Assembly: GCA_009781535.1 (NCBI GenBank)
Contig: WQXX01000081.1
Location: 1-5,429 of the forward strand
Length of the DNA: 5,429 nucleotides
Source of the DNA: Coriobacteriia bacterium
Lineage (GTDB): Bacteria > Actinomycetota > Coriobacteriia > Coriobacteriales > UBA8131
Direction: 5' to 3'
Below are positions 4,703-5,429 of this stretch, one piece after another. The translations under genes were made by a program, and so were the position numbers. A model generated the notes under the pieces. The model worked only from the letters and a program-made list of their open reading frames with translations. It searched no databases and was not told the origin of the DNA. The stretch's first letter is position 1; each line of letters starts with the position of its first letter.

Positions 4703-5429
4703 TTAACTGTAGTGGATACTACGGGGGCGCTGTGGGTCAAGCGCCGGGATGACCTCGCCTATCAGGTAGGCGTCATCGCCCAGGCGCGCACGAACAGCAT
4801 CGGCAATCTCCGGTGCGACGATCAGGGCAAGTCCGATTCCAGCGTTAAAGGTCTTGAGCATCTCATCTCGGGTAAGTGACGCCGCATCAACAACCACTGA
4901 AATAATCGACGGAATGGGCCAGTCGCCAAGAAAGACCTGCGCGTCAAGGGTATCGGGCAGGGCGCGGTTGAGGTTTTCTGTGATGCCGCCGCCGGTTATG
5001 TGAGCAGCCGCATGTATGCCATCTTTGAAGGTCTCCAACAAGTCGAGCAGAGGGCGGACGTAGATGCGCGTAGGCGCAAGCAATGCCTCGCCCAGTGAGC
5101 GGCCGTCAGGCACAGGCATCGTGCGCAACTCCTCATCGGTCAGCTTATCCGTTAACGCACGGCGCACCAGCGAATAACCGTTGGAGTGCAAGCCGCTGGA
5201 AGCCAGACCGATAATCGCATCCCCAGAACAAACGCGATCAGGACCTATCATCTGCGCCCTGTCGACCACGCCTACGCAAAAGCCGCTGAGGTCATAGTCA
5301 TCCACTGCCATCACACCGGGGTGCTCGGCCATCTCCCCGCCGATGAGTGCGCAGCCAGCTTGTCTGCAACCTTGTGCGATGCCGCCGACCACCTCTGCGG
5401 CAAAGGCTGCCTCGAGTTTACCAACCGCA
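4703..5429 (-). CDS. purM: Phosphoribosylformylglycinamidine cyclo-ligase (AIR synthetase), 5' end missing
   Basis: PurM closes the imidazole ring, converting FGAM and ATP to AIR, the fifth step of IMP synthesis. The window holds the last 241 residues; about 100 N-terminal residues, with the glycine-rich nucleotide-binding part, lie past base 5429. The coding frame is open to the window edge, beginning AVGKLEAAFA, so the GTG at 5392 is not a real start. Family motifs in the fragment are GCRQAGCALIGGEMAEHPGV (starting near residue 20), SSGLHSNGYSLVR, LAPTRIYV, HITGGGITENLNR, FNAGIGLALIV and the C-terminal YLIGEV. The GGEMAEHPG segment differs from the common GGETAEMPG at two positions. It ends with TAA 24 bases before the XdhC-like gene and is the first gene seen of the purM-xdhC-purN cluster. 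Confidence 0.96.
   Translation of the reverse strand, partial: AVGKLEAAFAAEVVGGIAQGCRQAGCALIGGEMAEHPGVMAVDDYDLSGFCVGVVDRAQMIGPDRVCSGDAIIGLASSGLHSNGYSLVRRALTDKLTDEELRTMPVPDGRSLGEALLAPTRIYVRPLLDLLETFKDGIHAAAHITGGGITENLNRALPDTLDAQVFLGDWPIPSIISVVVDAASLTRDEMLKTFNAGIGLALIVAPEIADAVRARLGDDAYLIGEVIPALDPQRPRSIHYS

Larger units (their letters stand above)
2186..5429 (-). other. Operon: purM - xdhC-like - purN - TVP38-like
   Basis: Four genes on one strand are spaced by 24 bases, a 4-base ATGA overlap and an 8-base GTGGCTGA overlap, and are followed by a terminator-like hairpin at 2119-2143. No internal promoter or terminator is evident. The operon promoter, and any purine-sensing element, would lie upstream of the window. 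Confidence 0.8.

Overview
This window looks like part of the chromosome of an anaerobic, mid-GC bacterium, most plausibly an actinobacterium of the class Coriobacteriia (Eggerthella/Cryptobacterium-like). That placement is inferred from overall gene style and from a large-type 2-hydroxyacyl-CoA dehydratase activase, a family typical of amino-acid-fermenting anaerobes. No rRNA or other marker settles it. Every credible gene lies on the minus strand, so transcription runs from the high coordinates to the low ones.

Right part (5429 down to 2186): a tightly packed purine operon segment. It begins with the 3' part of purM (AIR synthetase, cut by the window edge). After 24 bases comes an XdhC-like Rossmann protein. 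An ATGA overlap joins that to purN (GAR transformylase), and an 8-base GTGGCTGA overlap joins purN to a TVP38/TMEM64 (VTT/DedA-like) membrane protein with an unusual acidic Ala/Pro repeat tail at its N terminus. PurM and PurN catalyse two steps of IMP synthesis. The XdhC-like gene between them is the strangest part of this layout, because characterised XdhC proteins serve molybdenum hydroxylases such as xanthine dehydrogenase. A small hairpin with a T-run after the membrane gene probably ends the operon.

Middle (about 2185 to 1907): an intergenic region of roughly 280 bases. It is rich in inverted repeats: a cluster of TGAAA/TTTCA motifs with a 15-bp palindrome, a 9-bp-stem hairpin, and a 7-bp-stem hairpin directly upstream of a Shine-Dalgarno sequence. 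No riboswitch class was recognised in it.

Left part: a secreted or cell-surface protein of unknown function (827-1906). It has a clear signal peptide, Asn/Gly repeats, an unrecognised globular region, a Pro/Thr-rich stalk and a C-terminal membrane anchor, but no LPXTG motif. A 10-bp perfect hairpin follows it. The window ends inside the N-terminal ATPase domain of the large activase (1-682), whose start is probably TTG but is open to question.
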